A stretch of DNA of 64,000 nucleotides from Thermoactinospora rubra (GCF_002093975.1 NZ_MSZZ01000050.1:1-64000); one strand, 5' to 3'; shown: positions 32,509-41,197, counted from the stretch's first letter. The notes: generated by a model not told the origin, from the sequence alone. Numbers and translations are program-made.

Positions 32509-33444
32509 ATGAAACGGTGGATGCTTCTCGCGCTGGGCACGGCCGTGTGCCTGGCCGGTCTGCACGGCCGCTGGGAGATCGCCGGCGCCGTGTGGATCTA
32601 TCCGCTGTTGTTCCTGCGCTTCAGCCGTACCGCGAAGACCCTGACCGGGGTGCTCGGCGTCTGGGCGGCCATCGCGGCCGGCACCGTGTACTGGCTCTAC
32701 GAGAGCGGGCTGCTGCTGCAGCTGGCCTCGTCACCGGCAGCTACGGCATCAGCTTCCTCGCCGGAGCGAAGCTCGTGGTGGGCCCGGAGGTCGGCGTCTC
32801 GGTGCTGGAACAGGACAGAGACGAGCTGCTGGCGAGCTTCGGGCGCATGGCGGCCGCCACGGGCGCCCATGTGGAGCTGGGAGTGCTCGTCATCACCCGG
32901 GCGGCGCCCTTCTACCAGCGCAACGAGGCCGTCCTGATCGACTCGCGGGGGGACGGTGGTGTGGACCTACGAGAAGGTCCGCCCCGTGCCCGGCATGGAC
33001 CAGTTCGAGACCGGCGACGGGCGGGTGCCGACCGCCGACACGCCGATCGGGCGGCTGTCCAACGTGATCTGCTTCGACGCCGACTTCCCCGACCTGATGC
33101 GAGAGCCCGTCGGGGTGGACCTGATGCTCGTGCCCGCCAACGACTGGGACGGCTTCGGCGCCACCCACACCGAGAAGGCGGTGATGCGCGCGGTGGAGAA
33201 CGGCTACGGCCTGGTCCGCCAGGACAGCAACGGCCTGGCCGCCGCCTTCGACCACCAGGGCCGCATGCTGGCCTCGGCCGACTACTTCGCCGCCGACCAG
33301 CAGACCATGGTCGCCCAGCTGCCCGTCAAGGGCACGACGACCGTGTTCGCCTGGCTGTGCGCGCTGGGCCTGCTCGCCATCGCGTTGGCACGATTCCACA
33401 CCCGTAAAGAGACTGTTACCCATGATCCGCATCAGCAGGCGTAG
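32509..33444 (+). pseudogene. Decayed apolipoprotein N-acyltransferase/nitrilase-like gene
   Basis: Pieces of one Lnt-type protein (membrane part plus nitrilase domain) appear in three frames. From ATG 32509: KRWMLLALGTAVCLAG, then AAGTVYWLYESGLLLQLAS. After a one-base loss near 32728 the second frame reads VTGSYGISFLAG joined directly to AKLVVGPEVGVSVLEQ. A G-run at 32947-32952 shifts to the third frame: VVWTYEKVRPVPGMDQF, LSNVICFDADFPDLM (nitrilase Cys), NDWDGFGATHTEKAVMRAVENGY, ending with a membrane helix. Besides the two frameshifts, several internal parts are missing, so it is not functional. The protein would have been a lipoprotein acylation enzyme or relative. Confidence 0.82.
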
Positions 33445-33469
33445 GCTGCCCCACTCCGCTTGTAAAAGC

Positions 33470-33485
33470 GTAACTTATGAGTTAC
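33470..33485. promoter_or_regulatory. ArsR operator overlapping its own start codon
   Basis: GTAACT-TATG-AGTTAC is an inverted repeat with 6-bp perfect arms whose 4-nt centre contains the ATG of the ArsR-type gene. Binding would block both transcription and ribosome access. AT-rich context (TAAAAGCGTAACTT) suggests the promoter overlaps too. Confidence 0.68.
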
Positions 33486-33869
33486 ATTTTTCGAGTGGAT
33501 GACGTAGTGGGCGCCATCGCGGACCAAGTGCGCAGAGACATCCTCGCCATGCTGCGAAGGTCTCCCCTGCCCGCGGGCCGGATCGCCGAGCACTTCACGA
33601 TCAGCAGGCCCGCGGTGAGCCGCCATCTTCGCGTGCTGCGGGAAAGCGATCTGGTCCGCGACGAGCTCGTCGGCAGGAACCGCATCTACGTCCTCAACAC
33701 CGAGCCGCTCGCCGAACTCGCCGAGTGGCTCGCGCAGTTCACCCGGCCGCTGAGCCTGGAGCAACGTCTCGACGCGCTGGAGACAGAGGTGTATCGCCTG
33801 CGCCGCGAGCAGCGCACGAACCAAACCGTCACGAAGCCACCCGACCTGCGAGAGGAAGGCACGGCATGA
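33477..33869 (+). CDS. ArsR-family regulator
   Basis: 130 residues from ATG 33477. Winged helix: VVGAIADQVRRDILAMLRRSPLPAGRIAEHFTISRPAVSRHLRVLRESDLVRDELVGRNRIYVLNTEPLAELAEWLAQF. No metal-binding Cys cluster, so this is the autorepressor type that pairs with SRPBCC proteins. Its stop overlaps the start of that partner (ATGA). A palindrome covers its own start codon. Confidence 0.88.
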   Translation: MSYIFRVDDVVGAIADQVRRDILAMLRRSPLPAGRIAEHFTISRPAVSRHLRVLRESDLVRDELVGRNRIYVLNTEPLAELAEWLAQFTRPLSLEQRLDALETEVYRLRREQRTNQTVTKPPDLREEGTA

Positions 33870-34375
33870 ACCGTGAGCCGACCGCCGGACTGTTCCGCAC
33901 CGCCGAAGGCGGCAAGCTGCTCCTCACCCGCACTTTCCGCGCCTCAATGGAGGACGTGTGGGACTGCATCACCGAGCCGGAGCGTACGGCACGCTGGTAC
34001 GGGCCGTGGGAGGGCGATGCGCGCCCCGGGCAGACGATCAAGGTCCAGCTGATCTTCGAAGAGGGCGCGCCATGGGCCGATCTGCTGATCGAACGCTGTG
34101 AGCCGCCGCGTCGCCTCGACCTGGCGATGGTCGACGAGACGGCGACGTGGCGGCTCCAGCTGTCGCTTTCGGAGTCGGACGGCACGACCGAACTCCGCTT
34201 CGTCCAGCACCTCGACACCGAGGAGGGCCTCGCCGAGATCGGTCCCGGGTGGGAGTGGTACCTCGACAAGCTCGCAGCCGCCTTCCACGGCGCGCCCCAG
34301 CCGGCCTTCGAGGAGTACTACCCCGCGATGAAGCCCTACTTCGAGCAGCTCACCCCACAGACCGGCGAAGCGTGA
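33866..34375 (+). CDS. SRPBCC/AHSA1-domain protein
   Basis: 169 residues; GGAAGG precedes ATG 33866. START/Bet v1-like fold of the AHSA1 type: LLLTRTFRASMEDVWDCITEPERTARWYGPWEGDARPGQTI, then a beta-rich part and WEWYLDKLAAAFHG. It is the usual partner of an ArsR regulator lacking metal ligands. A small hydrophobic ligand is expected but unknown. Confidence 0.88.
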   Translation: MNREPTAGLFRTAEGGKLLLTRTFRASMEDVWDCITEPERTARWYGPWEGDARPGQTIKVQLIFEEGAPWADLLIERCEPPRRLDLAMVDETATWRLQLSLSESDGTTELRFVQHLDTEEGLAEIGPGWEWYLDKLAAAFHGAPQPAFEEYYPAMKPYFEQLTPQTGEA

Positions 34376-34403
34376 GGCTCGTCTGGCACACCTTCCGGTA
34401 CGG

Positions 34404-35033
34404 CTAGCCGAGCCTGATGATGCCGCGGGAAGCCGCGACCGTCACCGCGGCGGTGCGGTCGTCCACGCCGAGCTTGGCGAAGATGTGCAGCAGGTGGGTC
34501 TTGACCGTGGCCTGGCTGACGCACAGGTGGGCGGCGATGGCCTTGTTGCTCATCCCCTGGGCGACCGCGCCGAGCACCTCGATCTCCCGCCCGCTGAGGG
34601 CGTCGGGAGCATCGGCACGCGCCCACGACAGCACCCGGGTCGCGATCGCCGGCGACAGGGCGCTCTCCCCGCGCGCCGCCGCCCGGATCGCGTCGAACAA
34701 CTGCTCGCGGCCGGTGTCCTTGAGCAGGTAGCCGATGGCTCCCGCGTCGATGGCGCGTGAGATGTCGCCGTCGGTGTCGTACGTGGTCAGGACGATCACC
34801 CTGGCTTGCGGGTCGTGCTCGCGGATCCGGCTGATCGCCGTCGCGCCGTCGATCCCGGGCAACTGCAGGTCCATCAGCGTGACGTCGGGCCGCAGGTCAC
34901 GCGCCAGCCGTACCGCGTCCGCGCCGGAGACCGCCTCGCCGACCACTTCCAGGTCGTCCTGGGTGCCGAGCATCGCCCGGATGCCGTCGCGGACCACAGG
35001 GTGGTCGTCGGCGATCAGGACCCGGACGGTCAT
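34404..35033 (-). CDS. NarL/FixJ-type response regulator
   Basis: 209 residues from ATG 35033: receiver domain with acidic pair ADD, phospho-Asp in VTLMDLQLPGIDG, the Thr in VLTTYD and Lys in GYLLKDTG; then a LuxR HTH (ALSGREIEVLGAVAQGMSNKAIAAHLCVSQATVKTHLLHIFAKLGVDDR). The start overlaps the end of its kinase gene (4 bp), so it is the second gene of a two-component operon. Confidence 0.92.
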   Translation of the reverse strand: MTVRVLIADDHPVVRDGIRAMLGTQDDLEVVGEAVSGADAVRLARDLRPDVTLMDLQLPGIDGATAISRIREHDPQARVIVLTTYDTDGDISRAIDAGAIGYLLKDTGREQLFDAIRAAARGESALSPAIATRVLSWARADAPDALSGREIEVLGAVAQGMSNKAIAAHLCVSQATVKTHLLHIFAKLGVDDRTAAVTVAASRGIIRLG

Positions 35034-36169
35034 CGCACCCCGCTCGGCGCCACCGCCGGCAGGCCGGCCACGACCGTGGTGCCCGCGCCGGGGGCGCTTT
35101 CCACGAGCAGCGTGCCGCCGAGCTGCTCCATCCGCTCCCGCATGATCGACAGGCCGTGTCCGGGAGCGGTCCGCCCGGGATCGAAGCCGTCGCCGTCGTC
35201 GTGGACGTCCAGCACGATCAGGTCCTCCATGTACGACAGGGTCAGCGTGACCTGCCGGGCGCGGGCGTGGCGGCGCACGTTGGCGACCGCCTCCTGCGCC
35301 ACGCGCAGCAGCTCCGCCTGGACCTGGGCCTCGAGCGGCCTGGGCGTCCCGGTGATCACGGTGTGCGCGTCGACGCCCGTCTCGTCCGCCAGCCGGCCGG
35401 ACAGCCGCCGCAGGGCCTCCGGCAGGCCACACTCGTCGAGCGGGCCGGGCCGCAGCGCGCCCACCACCCGGCGGCTTTCCGCCAGGTTCTCCCGTGCCGC
35501 CCGCAGCGCCTGGGTCAGGTGCTTGTTGTCCGGCAGGGTCGCCTGCGCCGCCTCCAGCAACATCACCACGCTGGCGAACCCCTGGGTCAGGCTGTCGTGG
35601 ATGTCGCGGGCCAGCCGCTGCCGCTCGGCCGCCACGCCAGCCTGCCGTTCGGCCGCCGCCCGCGCCTCCTGCGCGGCGTGCAGCTGGTCGATGAGCCGCT
35701 TGCGCTCGTCGCTCTGGCGGGCCATGGCGCTGATGTACCCGACCGCGATGGCCCCGCTGACCGCCATCAGCGCGGTGGTGGTGACCTCGCTCCAGGTGAC
35801 CGACCCCGTCGCGTGGAAGCGATGCCACAGCCAGCCCCCGGTGCACGACACCACCGCGACCAGGCCGACCCCCACCGCGTCCATGCAGTACGGCACGAGC
35901 ACGCACAGCGCGACCACCAGGAAGGAGGAGTCGACGGCGAGCAGCCCCAGCCAGAGCAGCCCGCCGCCGAGCACGTACGGCACCGGCACGTCGTCCGGGG
36001 GCGGCGTGCGCAGCACGAACCACACCGCGTACCAGGCGGCCAGCCCGGCCACCAGCGCCAGCGGGAGCGCCTGGCCCGCCTCCGCCAGGGGTCCGGCCGA
36101 GGTCAGCACCAGCCACGAGGTGAAGAAGGCGTGCTGCCACCGGCGCCGTGACCGCTCCCAGGACTCCAC
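35030..36169 (-). CDS. Sensor histidine kinase (HisKA_3 type)
   Basis: 379 residues. Five to six membrane helices fill the first 160 residues. Then come a coiled coil (QSDERKRLIDQLHAAQEARAAAERQ), the phosphorylated His in ERQRLARDIHDSLTQGFASVVMLLE, and the HATPase_c domain with QEAVANVRRHARA (N box), LDVHDDGDGFDP (G1) and GHGLSIMRERMEQLGGTL (G2). It is encoded just upstream of its NarL-type regulator. The signal is unknown; the poorly conserved sensor is mainly membrane-buried. Confidence 0.92.
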   Translation of the reverse strand: MESWERSRRRWQHAFFTSWLVLTSAGPLAEAGQALPLALVAGLAAWYAVWFVLRTPPPDDVPVPYVLGGGLLWLGLLAVDSSFLVVALCVLVPYCMDAVGVGLVAVVSCTGGWLWHRFHATGSVTWSEVTTTALMAVSGAIAVGYISAMARQSDERKRLIDQLHAAQEARAAAERQAGVAAERQRLARDIHDSLTQGFASVVMLLEAAQATLPDNKHLTQALRAARENLAESRRVVGALRPGPLDECGLPEALRRLSGRLADETGVDAHTVITGTPRPLEAQVQAELLRVAQEAVANVRRHARARQVTLTLSYMEDLIVLDVHDDGDGFDPGRTAPGHGLSIMRERMEQLGGTLLVESAPGAGTTVVAGLPAVAPSGVR

Positions 36170-36281
36170 ACCGCCGACGATAATCAGCCACCCGTCCGCT
36201 CGGCATCAACCAGTCGGCCGATCGCGTGATCGGCGTGCTGCTCGATGTGCGCGCGGCCGTACCGGAGCCAGACTCGGGTCC

Positions 36282-37076
36282 GTGACCGCCATCCCCAGCC
36301 CGTCCCAGGCCGTCTGGCACCTCGGCCCGGTGCCGATCCGCGCCTACGCCGTCCTGATGCTGCTCGCCGTCCTCGTCGGCATGTGGGTGACCCGGCGCCG
36401 CTGGGTGGCTCGCGGCGGCGAGCGCGGCGCGGTCGGGGACATCGCTGCCTGGGCCGTGCCTTTCGGCCTGGTCGGCGCCCGGCTCTATCACGTCGCCACC
36501 GACTGGCGGCAGTACTTCGGGCCCGGCATGGACCCGCTGCGCGCCCTGGCGATCTGGGAGGGCGGGATCAGCATCTGGGGCGCCGTGGCCGGTGGCGCCG
36601 TGGGCGCCTGGCTGGCCTGCCGCCGGCGCGGCATCGCTCTGCGCGACTTCGCCGACGCCGTCGCGCCCGGGCTCGCGTTGGGTCAGGCGATCGCCCGCTG
36701 GGGGAACTGGTTCAACCAGGAGCTGTACGGCAGGCCGACCACCGTGCCGTGGGCGCTGGAGATCGACCCCGCCCACCGGCCGGCGGGCATGGAGGCCGTC
36801 GCCACCTACCATCCGGCGTTCCTGTACGAGTCGCTGTGGAACCTGGGCGTGGCCGGGGTGGTCGTCTGGGGCGAGCGGCGGTTCCGGCTCGGCCGCGGGC
36901 GGGCGTTCGCGCTGTACGCCGCCTGCTACACCGCGGGGCGTGCGTGGATCGAGTGGCTTCGCATCGACCCTGCTCCGCACCTGCTCGGGGTGCGGTTCAA
37001 CGTCTGGACCGCCTTGCTCGGCTTCGGGGCGGCGGTGGTGTACCTCGTCGTCACGCGAAAGGCGGCCCGAGAGTAG
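36282..37076 (+). CDS. lgt: Prolipoprotein diacylglyceryl transferase
   Basis: 264 residues from GTG 36282. Lgt marks: VWHLGPVPIRAYAVLMLLAVLVGMW, GARLYHVATDW, EGGISIWGAVAGGAVGAW, the signature ARWGNWFNQELYGRPT, YHPAFLYESLWN, and RGRAFALYAACYTAGRAWIEWLRID. It transfers diacylglycerol from phosphatidylglycerol to the lipobox Cys of prelipoproteins at the membrane, the first lipoprotein modification step. The position of the E. coli catalytic His in the GGxSxHG motif is Trp here. Whether another lgt exists elsewhere cannot be seen. Confidence 0.9.
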   Translation: MTAIPSPSQAVWHLGPVPIRAYAVLMLLAVLVGMWVTRRRWVARGGERGAVGDIAAWAVPFGLVGARLYHVATDWRQYFGPGMDPLRALAIWEGGISIWGAVAGGAVGAWLACRRRGIALRDFADAVAPGLALGQAIARWGNWFNQELYGRPTTVPWALEIDPAHRPAGMEAVATYHPAFLYESLWNLGVAGVVVWGERRFRLGRGRAFALYAACYTAGRAWIEWLRIDPAPHLLGVRFNVWTALLGFGAAVVYLVVTRKAARE

Positions 37077-37083
37077 CGTCGCC

Positions 37084-37109
37084 CACTAGTTGGCGAGACA
37101 CACTAGTTG
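37084..37109. promoter_or_regulatory. PadR operator, two CACTAGTTG repeats
   Basis: CACTAGTTG occurs twice (37084-37092, 37101-37109), 17 bp apart, each with a palindromic ACTAGT core, immediately upstream of the PadR start. Likely autoregulatory site. Confidence 0.65.
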
Positions 37110-37125
37110 ATGTTACCTTGTTCGT

Positions 37126-37476
37126 GTGACGGACAAGGCAATCGCGGCGCGTCAGGCCCAATGGCTGCGCGGGGTGCTGGACCTGGCCGTGCTGGCCCTC
37201 CTGGAGAAGGAGGAGGGGTACGGCTACACGCTGCTGCGCCGCCTGTCGGACGCGGGGCTGCCGGACATGAAGGCGGGCACGCTGTATCCGCTGCTCAACC
37301 GCCTCGCCGCCGACGGGCTCCTGCACGCCGAATGGCGAGCCGGAGAGGGCGGTCCCGGCAGGAAGGTCTTCACGATCACCGACGCGGGCCGGGCGTTGCT
37401 GGCCGCACAGGGGCCGCAGTGGGTGCGCTTCGCCAGGAGCGCGACGTCGATCATCGAAGGGAGCGAGCCGGCATGA
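37126..37476 (+). CDS. PadR-family regulator
   Basis: 116 residues from GTG 37126. PadR winged helix: WLRGVLDLAVLALLEKEEGYGYTLLRRLSDAGLPDMKAGTLYPLLNRLAADGLLHAEWRAGEGGPGRKVFTITDAGRALLA. It overlaps the HAAS-type membrane gene by 4 bp (ATGA), a standard pairing in which the regulator controls the membrane partner. A duplicated ACTAGT-centred repeat lies upstream. Confidence 0.92.
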   Translation: MTDKAIAARQAQWLRGVLDLAVLALLEKEEGYGYTLLRRLSDAGLPDMKAGTLYPLLNRLAADGLLHAEWRAGEGGPGRKVFTITDAGRALLAAQGPQWVRFARSATSIIEGSEPA

Positions 37477-38105
37477 CGGTGCTGAACAAACGCTACATGG
37501 ACGAGCTGACGATGGCCCTGCGGGTGCGCAACGTCGACGGGCGCCGCGTGGGCGAGGTGCTGGCCGAAGTGGAGTCGCACGTGGCGGAGACCGGCGAGGA
37601 CCCCGTGACGGCCTTCGGCCCGGCGCGTGAGTACGCCGCGCGGGTCGCGGCCGAGCTCGACGCCGCGGGCGGCAAGAAGCCCACGGCCCACGCGGTGCTC
37701 GGCGGGATCGCCACGGGGGTGCTGACGTACTTCGGCGTGGGCCTGCTCCTGGGGGCGATCGGGAGCGACGGGGCGATCGCGGTCACCCGCTTCGAAGCCC
37801 TGGGCGTCGGGATCACGCTCGTGCTCTCGCTGGCCGCCGCCTTCGTGCTGATGCGTGCGACGATCGTGCTGAAGCGGGCCCGGCTCTGGGTGGCGGGCGG
37901 CGTGGCGCTCCTGCTGGCGGCGCTCCTGGGGGGCCCGATCCTCAAGTGGCGGGCCGGTGACTCGGCCACCTGGGTGGAGCTGCCCCGCGCGGGCGCCGCC
38001 GTCGCCGGCGGTGTGCTGCTGGCCGCGGCGGTCGCGTCGCTGTACCGGGCGATCAGGGAGGGATGGATCGTCCGGCCGCGCACCGGCGGCGATCCGGCTC
38101 CGTAA
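37473..38105 (+). CDS. HAAS-domain membrane protein, PadR partner
   Basis: 210 residues. N-terminal HAAS-like signaling helix region (YMDELTMALRVRNVDGRRVGEVLAEVESHVAETGEDPVTAFGPAREYAARVAAEL), then four membrane helices (GGIATGVLTYFGVGLLLGAI, GVGITLVLSLAAAFVLM, LWVAGGVALLLAALLGG, GAAVAGGVLLAAAVASLY). The HAAS helix region is typically encoded directly after PadR genes. Exact role unknown. Confidence 0.85.
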   Translation: MTVLNKRYMDELTMALRVRNVDGRRVGEVLAEVESHVAETGEDPVTAFGPAREYAARVAAELDAAGGKKPTAHAVLGGIATGVLTYFGVGLLLGAIGSDGAIAVTRFEALGVGITLVLSLAAAFVLMRATIVLKRARLWVAGGVALLLAALLGGPILKWRAGDSATWVELPRAGAAVAGGVLLAAAVASLYRAIREGWIVRPRTGGDPAP

Positions 38106-38187
38106 CGGCGGGCTTCACCACGTCGTCACGGCGTCTGCGAGGGCGCGGCGATCCCGGCCAGAAGACGGCTGCTCGTGCTGCTTGGCG

Positions 38188-39210
38188 TCACGGGCGCAGG
38201 AGTGCCTTGATGGCGCGGCGTTCGTCCATGGCCTTGTAGCCTTCGGCGGCCCGGTCGAGGGGGAGTTCGAGGTCGAAGACCCTGCCGGGGTTGATCGTCC
38301 GGTTCCAGATCAGGTCGATCAGCTCGGGCAGGTGTCGCCGGACCGGAGCGGGGCCGCCGTGCAGGTGGACCTGGGAGAAGAACAGTTCCTCACCGGCCAG
38401 GACGACGTCGTGGTTGACGCCGACGAAGCCGACGTGGCCGCCGGGCCGGGTGGACCGGATGGCCTGGAGCATCGACTCCTGGGTGCCGACCGCCTCGACG
38501 GCCGAGTGCGCGCCCAGGCCGCCGGTCAGCTCCTTGATCTTCTCGACGCCCTCGTCGCCGCGCTCGGTGACGATGTCGGTGGCGCCGAATTCCAGGGCGA
38601 GCTTCTGCCGCGCCGCGTGGCGGCTCATCGCGATGACCCGTTCCGCGCCGAGCTGCCTGGCGGCCAGCACCGCGAGCAGGCCGACCGCGCCGTCGCCGAT
38701 GACCGCCACCGTCTTGCCGGGCCCGGCCTGGGCGGCCACCGCGCCGAACCAGCCCGTGCCCAGGACGTCGGAGGCGGCCAGGAGGTCGGGGATCAGCTCG
38801 GCGTCGGGCACATCCGGGGTGGCGACGAGAGTGCCGTCGGCGTTCGGGATCAGGGCACGCTCGGCCTGCGTGCCGATCGCGTTCATGAACGTCCGGTTGA
38901 CGCAGGAGGACGGGTAGCCGGAGCGGCAGATCTCGCAGGTGCCGTCGGAGGAGACGAACGAGCCGACCACGAACTGGCCGGGCCTGACGTTCCGCACCTC
39001 GCCGCCGACCTCCTCGACGATTCCCACGTACTCGTGGCCCATAGGGGTCGGGCCTTCGACCGGCTCGACGCCGCGGTAGGGCCACACATCCGACCCGCAG
39101 ACGCAGGTGGCGGACAGCCGGATGACCGCGTCGGTCGGGGCGAGGATCTTCGGGTCCTCGCGCTGCTCCACCCGGACGTCGCCGGGGGCATGCATCACTA
39201 CGCCACGCAT
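38188..39210 (-). CDS. Zinc-dependent alcohol dehydrogenase (MDR family)
   Basis: 340 residues from ATG 39210 with AGGAG upstream. MDR marks: catalytic zinc CVCGSDVWPY, MGHEYVGIVEEVG, structural zinc loop GTCEICRSGYPSSCVN (Cys spacing partly reduced), and nucleotide-binding VIGDGAVGLLAVLAARQLGAERVI. HGGPAPVRRHLPELIDLIW is typical of the actinobacterial subgroup. It oxidises alcohols or reduces aldehydes with NAD(P). It is divergent from the XRE gene at 151 bp, the likely regulator. Confidence 0.9.
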   Translation of the reverse strand: MRGVVMHAPGDVRVEQREDPKILAPTDAVIRLSATCVCGSDVWPYRGVEPVEGPTPMGHEYVGIVEEVGGEVRNVRPGQFVVGSFVSSDGTCEICRSGYPSSCVNRTFMNAIGTQAERALIPNADGTLVATPDVPDAELIPDLLAASDVLGTGWFGAVAAQAGPGKTVAVIGDGAVGLLAVLAARQLGAERVIAMSRHAARQKLALEFGATDIVTERGDEGVEKIKELTGGLGAHSAVEAVGTQESMLQAIRSTRPGGHVGFVGVNHDVVLAGEELFFSQVHLHGGPAPVRRHLPELIDLIWNRTINPGRVFDLELPLDRAAEGYKAMDERRAIKALLRP

Positions 39211-39361
39211 CTCGTGTACTCCTGGGTTGGTGTTCTCTCCATCGCATCGCCCATGGCGACGATTCCAGTAGAAGGGCCGGCCGTACGGGGAGGAAGGCAC
39301 TGGTGAAGGGTGTAACGACAGGGCACCCCAGCGCGAGGGAAGCCCGCCTAGCCTGGGGAGG

Positions 39362-40261
39362 GTGGACAACCGCAGCGAGATCCGTGAGTTCCTGACCTCC
39401 CGGCGCGCCAGGATCAGCCCGCAGCAGGCCGGGCTGCCCTCATACGGCACCCGCCGGGTTCCCGGACTGCGCCGTGCGGAGGTCGCCCAGCTGGCCGGAG
39501 TGAGCGTGGAGTACTACTCCCGCCTGGAGCGCGGCGACCTGTCGGGAGTCTCCGACCAAGTCCTGGACGCCCTGGCCCGCGCGCTGCGGCTCAACGACGA
39601 GGAACGCACCCATCTGGAGGACCTGGCCCGCGCCGCCGGCCCCGTCCCGCGCCGGCGGCGCCGTCCCGCCTCCAACCAGGTCCGGCCCTCGGTGCAGCGG
39701 CTGCTGGACTCCATGACCGGCGCACCGGCCTTCGTCATGAACGGCCGCGGCGACGTCCTGGCCACCAACGCCCTCGGCCGCGCCCTGTACGCGCCCATGT
39801 TCGACGCCGCCCGCGGCACCACCCCCAACCACGCCCGGTTCATCTTCCTCGACCCCCGCTCCCGGCGGTTCTGGGGCGACTGGGACCGCGCCGCCGACGA
39901 CACCGTCGCCCTCCTGCACGCCCAGGCCGGCCGCGACCCCTACGACAAGGACCTCACCGACCTCATCGGCGAGCTGTCCACCCGCAGCGAGGACTTCCGC
40001 ACCCGCTGGGCCCGCCACGACGTCCGCCAGCACCACCTCGGCAGCAAACCCTTCCACCACCCCGTCGTGGGCGACCTCCACCTCGCCTACGAATCCCTGG
40101 ACCTGACCGCCGACGACCTCACCCTCGTCGCGTATGCCGCCGAACCCGGCAGCGACTCCGAGGACAAGCTCCGCCTCCTCGCCAGCTGGGCCACCACACC
40201 CGGCCACGACACCGCCCCTCACACGCCGGACGCGGCCGACGCACCCGGCGGCCTCTCATAA
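39362..40261 (+). CDS. XRE-family regulator with MmyB-like ligand domain
   Basis: 299 residues from GTG 39362. N-terminal HTH (REFLTSRRARISPQQAGLPSYGTRRVPGLRRAEVAQLAGVSVEYYSRLERGDLSGVSDQVLDALARALRL), then the MmyB/MLTR ligand-binding domain (VQRLLDSMTGAPAFVMNGRGDVLATNALGRALYAPMF, ARFIFLDPRSRRFWGDWDRAADDTVALLH, HHPVVGDLHLAYESLDL). The ligand domain is thought to bind fatty acids. It faces the alcohol dehydrogenase gene, a very common actinobacterial pairing. A 15-nt tandem repeat follows the stop codon directly. Confidence 0.9.
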   Translation: MDNRSEIREFLTSRRARISPQQAGLPSYGTRRVPGLRRAEVAQLAGVSVEYYSRLERGDLSGVSDQVLDALARALRLNDEERTHLEDLARAAGPVPRRRRRPASNQVRPSVQRLLDSMTGAPAFVMNGRGDVLATNALGRALYAPMFDAARGTTPNHARFIFLDPRSRRFWGDWDRAADDTVALLHAQAGRDPYDKDLTDLIGELSTRSEDFRTRWARHDVRQHHLGSKPFHHPVVGDLHLAYESLDLTADDLTLVAYAAEPGSDSEDKLRLLASWATTPGHDTAPHTPDAADAPGGLS

Positions 40262-40262
40262 A

Positions 40263-40325
40263 GGCCCCGCACGTCATGAGGGCCCCGCTTATGAAGGCCT
40301 CGCTTATGAAGGCCCCGCTTATAAA
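40263..40325. repeat. 15-nt tandem repeat GGCCCCGCTTATGAA, 3-4 units
   Basis: Units at 40281-40295, 40296-40310 (one change, CTC) and 40311-40325 (ATAAA end) are near identical; 40263-40280 is a longer, diverged first unit. The array begins two bases after the XRE stop codon. In one forward frame it would read repeated MKAPL-like peptides, but no gene is supported. It looks like a minisatellite at the border of the degenerate region to the right. Confidence 0.75.
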
Positions 40326-40385
40326 GGCCCGCACGGCCGCGTCACCTCATCGTGTCTCGTGGTCGTGTCTCGTCGTCGGCGTCGG

Positions 40386-40858
40386 GCCTGCCCGTCCAGG
40401 TGAAATCGCGGCCCTGCGCGCAAGAGCTGGACATCTTGCTGGACCGGCTGCGCTCGGGCGCCGTCGCGACGGTCGTGTCGGGGCTGGCCGACGTCGGCAA
40501 GACGGCTTTGGCCGTCGAAGCCGCCCGCCGGCTCGGCGACCGCGAGCGTGAAGCGTTCGCCCTGAACGACCTGGCGATCGTCTACCGCGACGCGGGCCTG
40601 CTCGACGAAGCGCTGGAGGCGTGTGAGGAGTGCCTGGCGATCGTCAGGCAGCGCGCAGACCACGCTGCCGAGGCCACCACGCTGGTCAACCTCGGCAGCG
40701 TGCCGCGCAGGCTTGGCCGGGGCGAGGAGGCCATCGCCGTACTGCGCCGGGCGGCGGCCGACTTCGCCGGGCTCGGCGATCCGGAGACCGCGGGCATCGC
40801 GCTGCACAACCTCGCCGTCGCCCTGCTCGACGCCGGGCGGCCGGTCGAGGCGGGGAGT
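40386..40858 (+). pseudogene. NB-ARC/TPR regulator remnant
   Basis: The frame links a P-loop stretch (AQELDILLDRLRSGAVATVVSGLADVGKTALAVEAARRL, with the first Gly of Walker A changed to Ala-Asp) directly to TPR units (AFALNDLAIVYRDAGLLDEALEACEECLAIVRQ, AATTLVNLGSVPRRLGRGEEAIAVLRRAAADF, GIALHNLAVALLDAGRPVEAG). The intervening ATPase and first repeats are absent, and the end joins an MFS fragment in another frame. This is a large-deletion relic of an AfsR/STAND-type regulator. Confidence 0.7.
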
Positions 40859-40861
40859 CCT

Positions 40862-41197
40862 TCATCCGGCCGGCCTTCAACGCGCTCCTGGCGGGGACGC
40901 TGGCCGAAGAACAGCGGATCTCCGGGCGGGCTCCGATCAACATCTGCACGCGGGCAGGGGTCATCACCGGTCCGGTCATCGCCACCCTGCTGGCCGGCTG
41001 TGCCGAGGCGCTGCCGTTCATCCTGGCGGCTATGGTGTTAGCCGCCGGCTCGGTCGCGTTCGGACGCGTGATCGAGGCGCCGTGGACCCCGGTGCGACGG
41101 CGGTCTCTGCTCGGCGAGGCGTGGACGGGAGTCGCCGTCGCAGGGCGCCGGCCGTGGCTGACGGCCCTTCTGCTGTTGGCTGGGTTGCGACTACGGT
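40862..41197 (+). pseudogene. MFS transporter fragment
   Basis: The second frame reads SFIRPAFNALLAGTLAEEQRISGRAPINICTRAGVITGPVIATLLAGC, ALPFILAAMVLAAGSVAFGRVIEAPW, and LLGEAWTGVAVAGRRPWLTALLLLAGL. This is the middle of an MFS permease of the drug-efflux type (the GPVIATLLAG helix and the post-central-loop RRPWL helix). N-terminal and C-terminal parts are missing; the left and right borders fuse with TPR and protease remnants. Confidence 0.65.

Noticed and set aside
34404..36980. 858-codon minus-strand frame covering the response regulator and beyond
   Set aside because: Only the last 209 codons are a protein; the rest runs antisense to lgt and out of frame through the kinase gene.
40263..40325. 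CRISPR array
   Set aside because: Units are contiguous without spacers and only 15 nt long.
40276..40551. Gene encoding repeated MKAPL-like peptide
   Set aside because: Only the tandem repeat in translation, no ribosome site, and the frame then runs out of step with the P-loop/TPR remnant.
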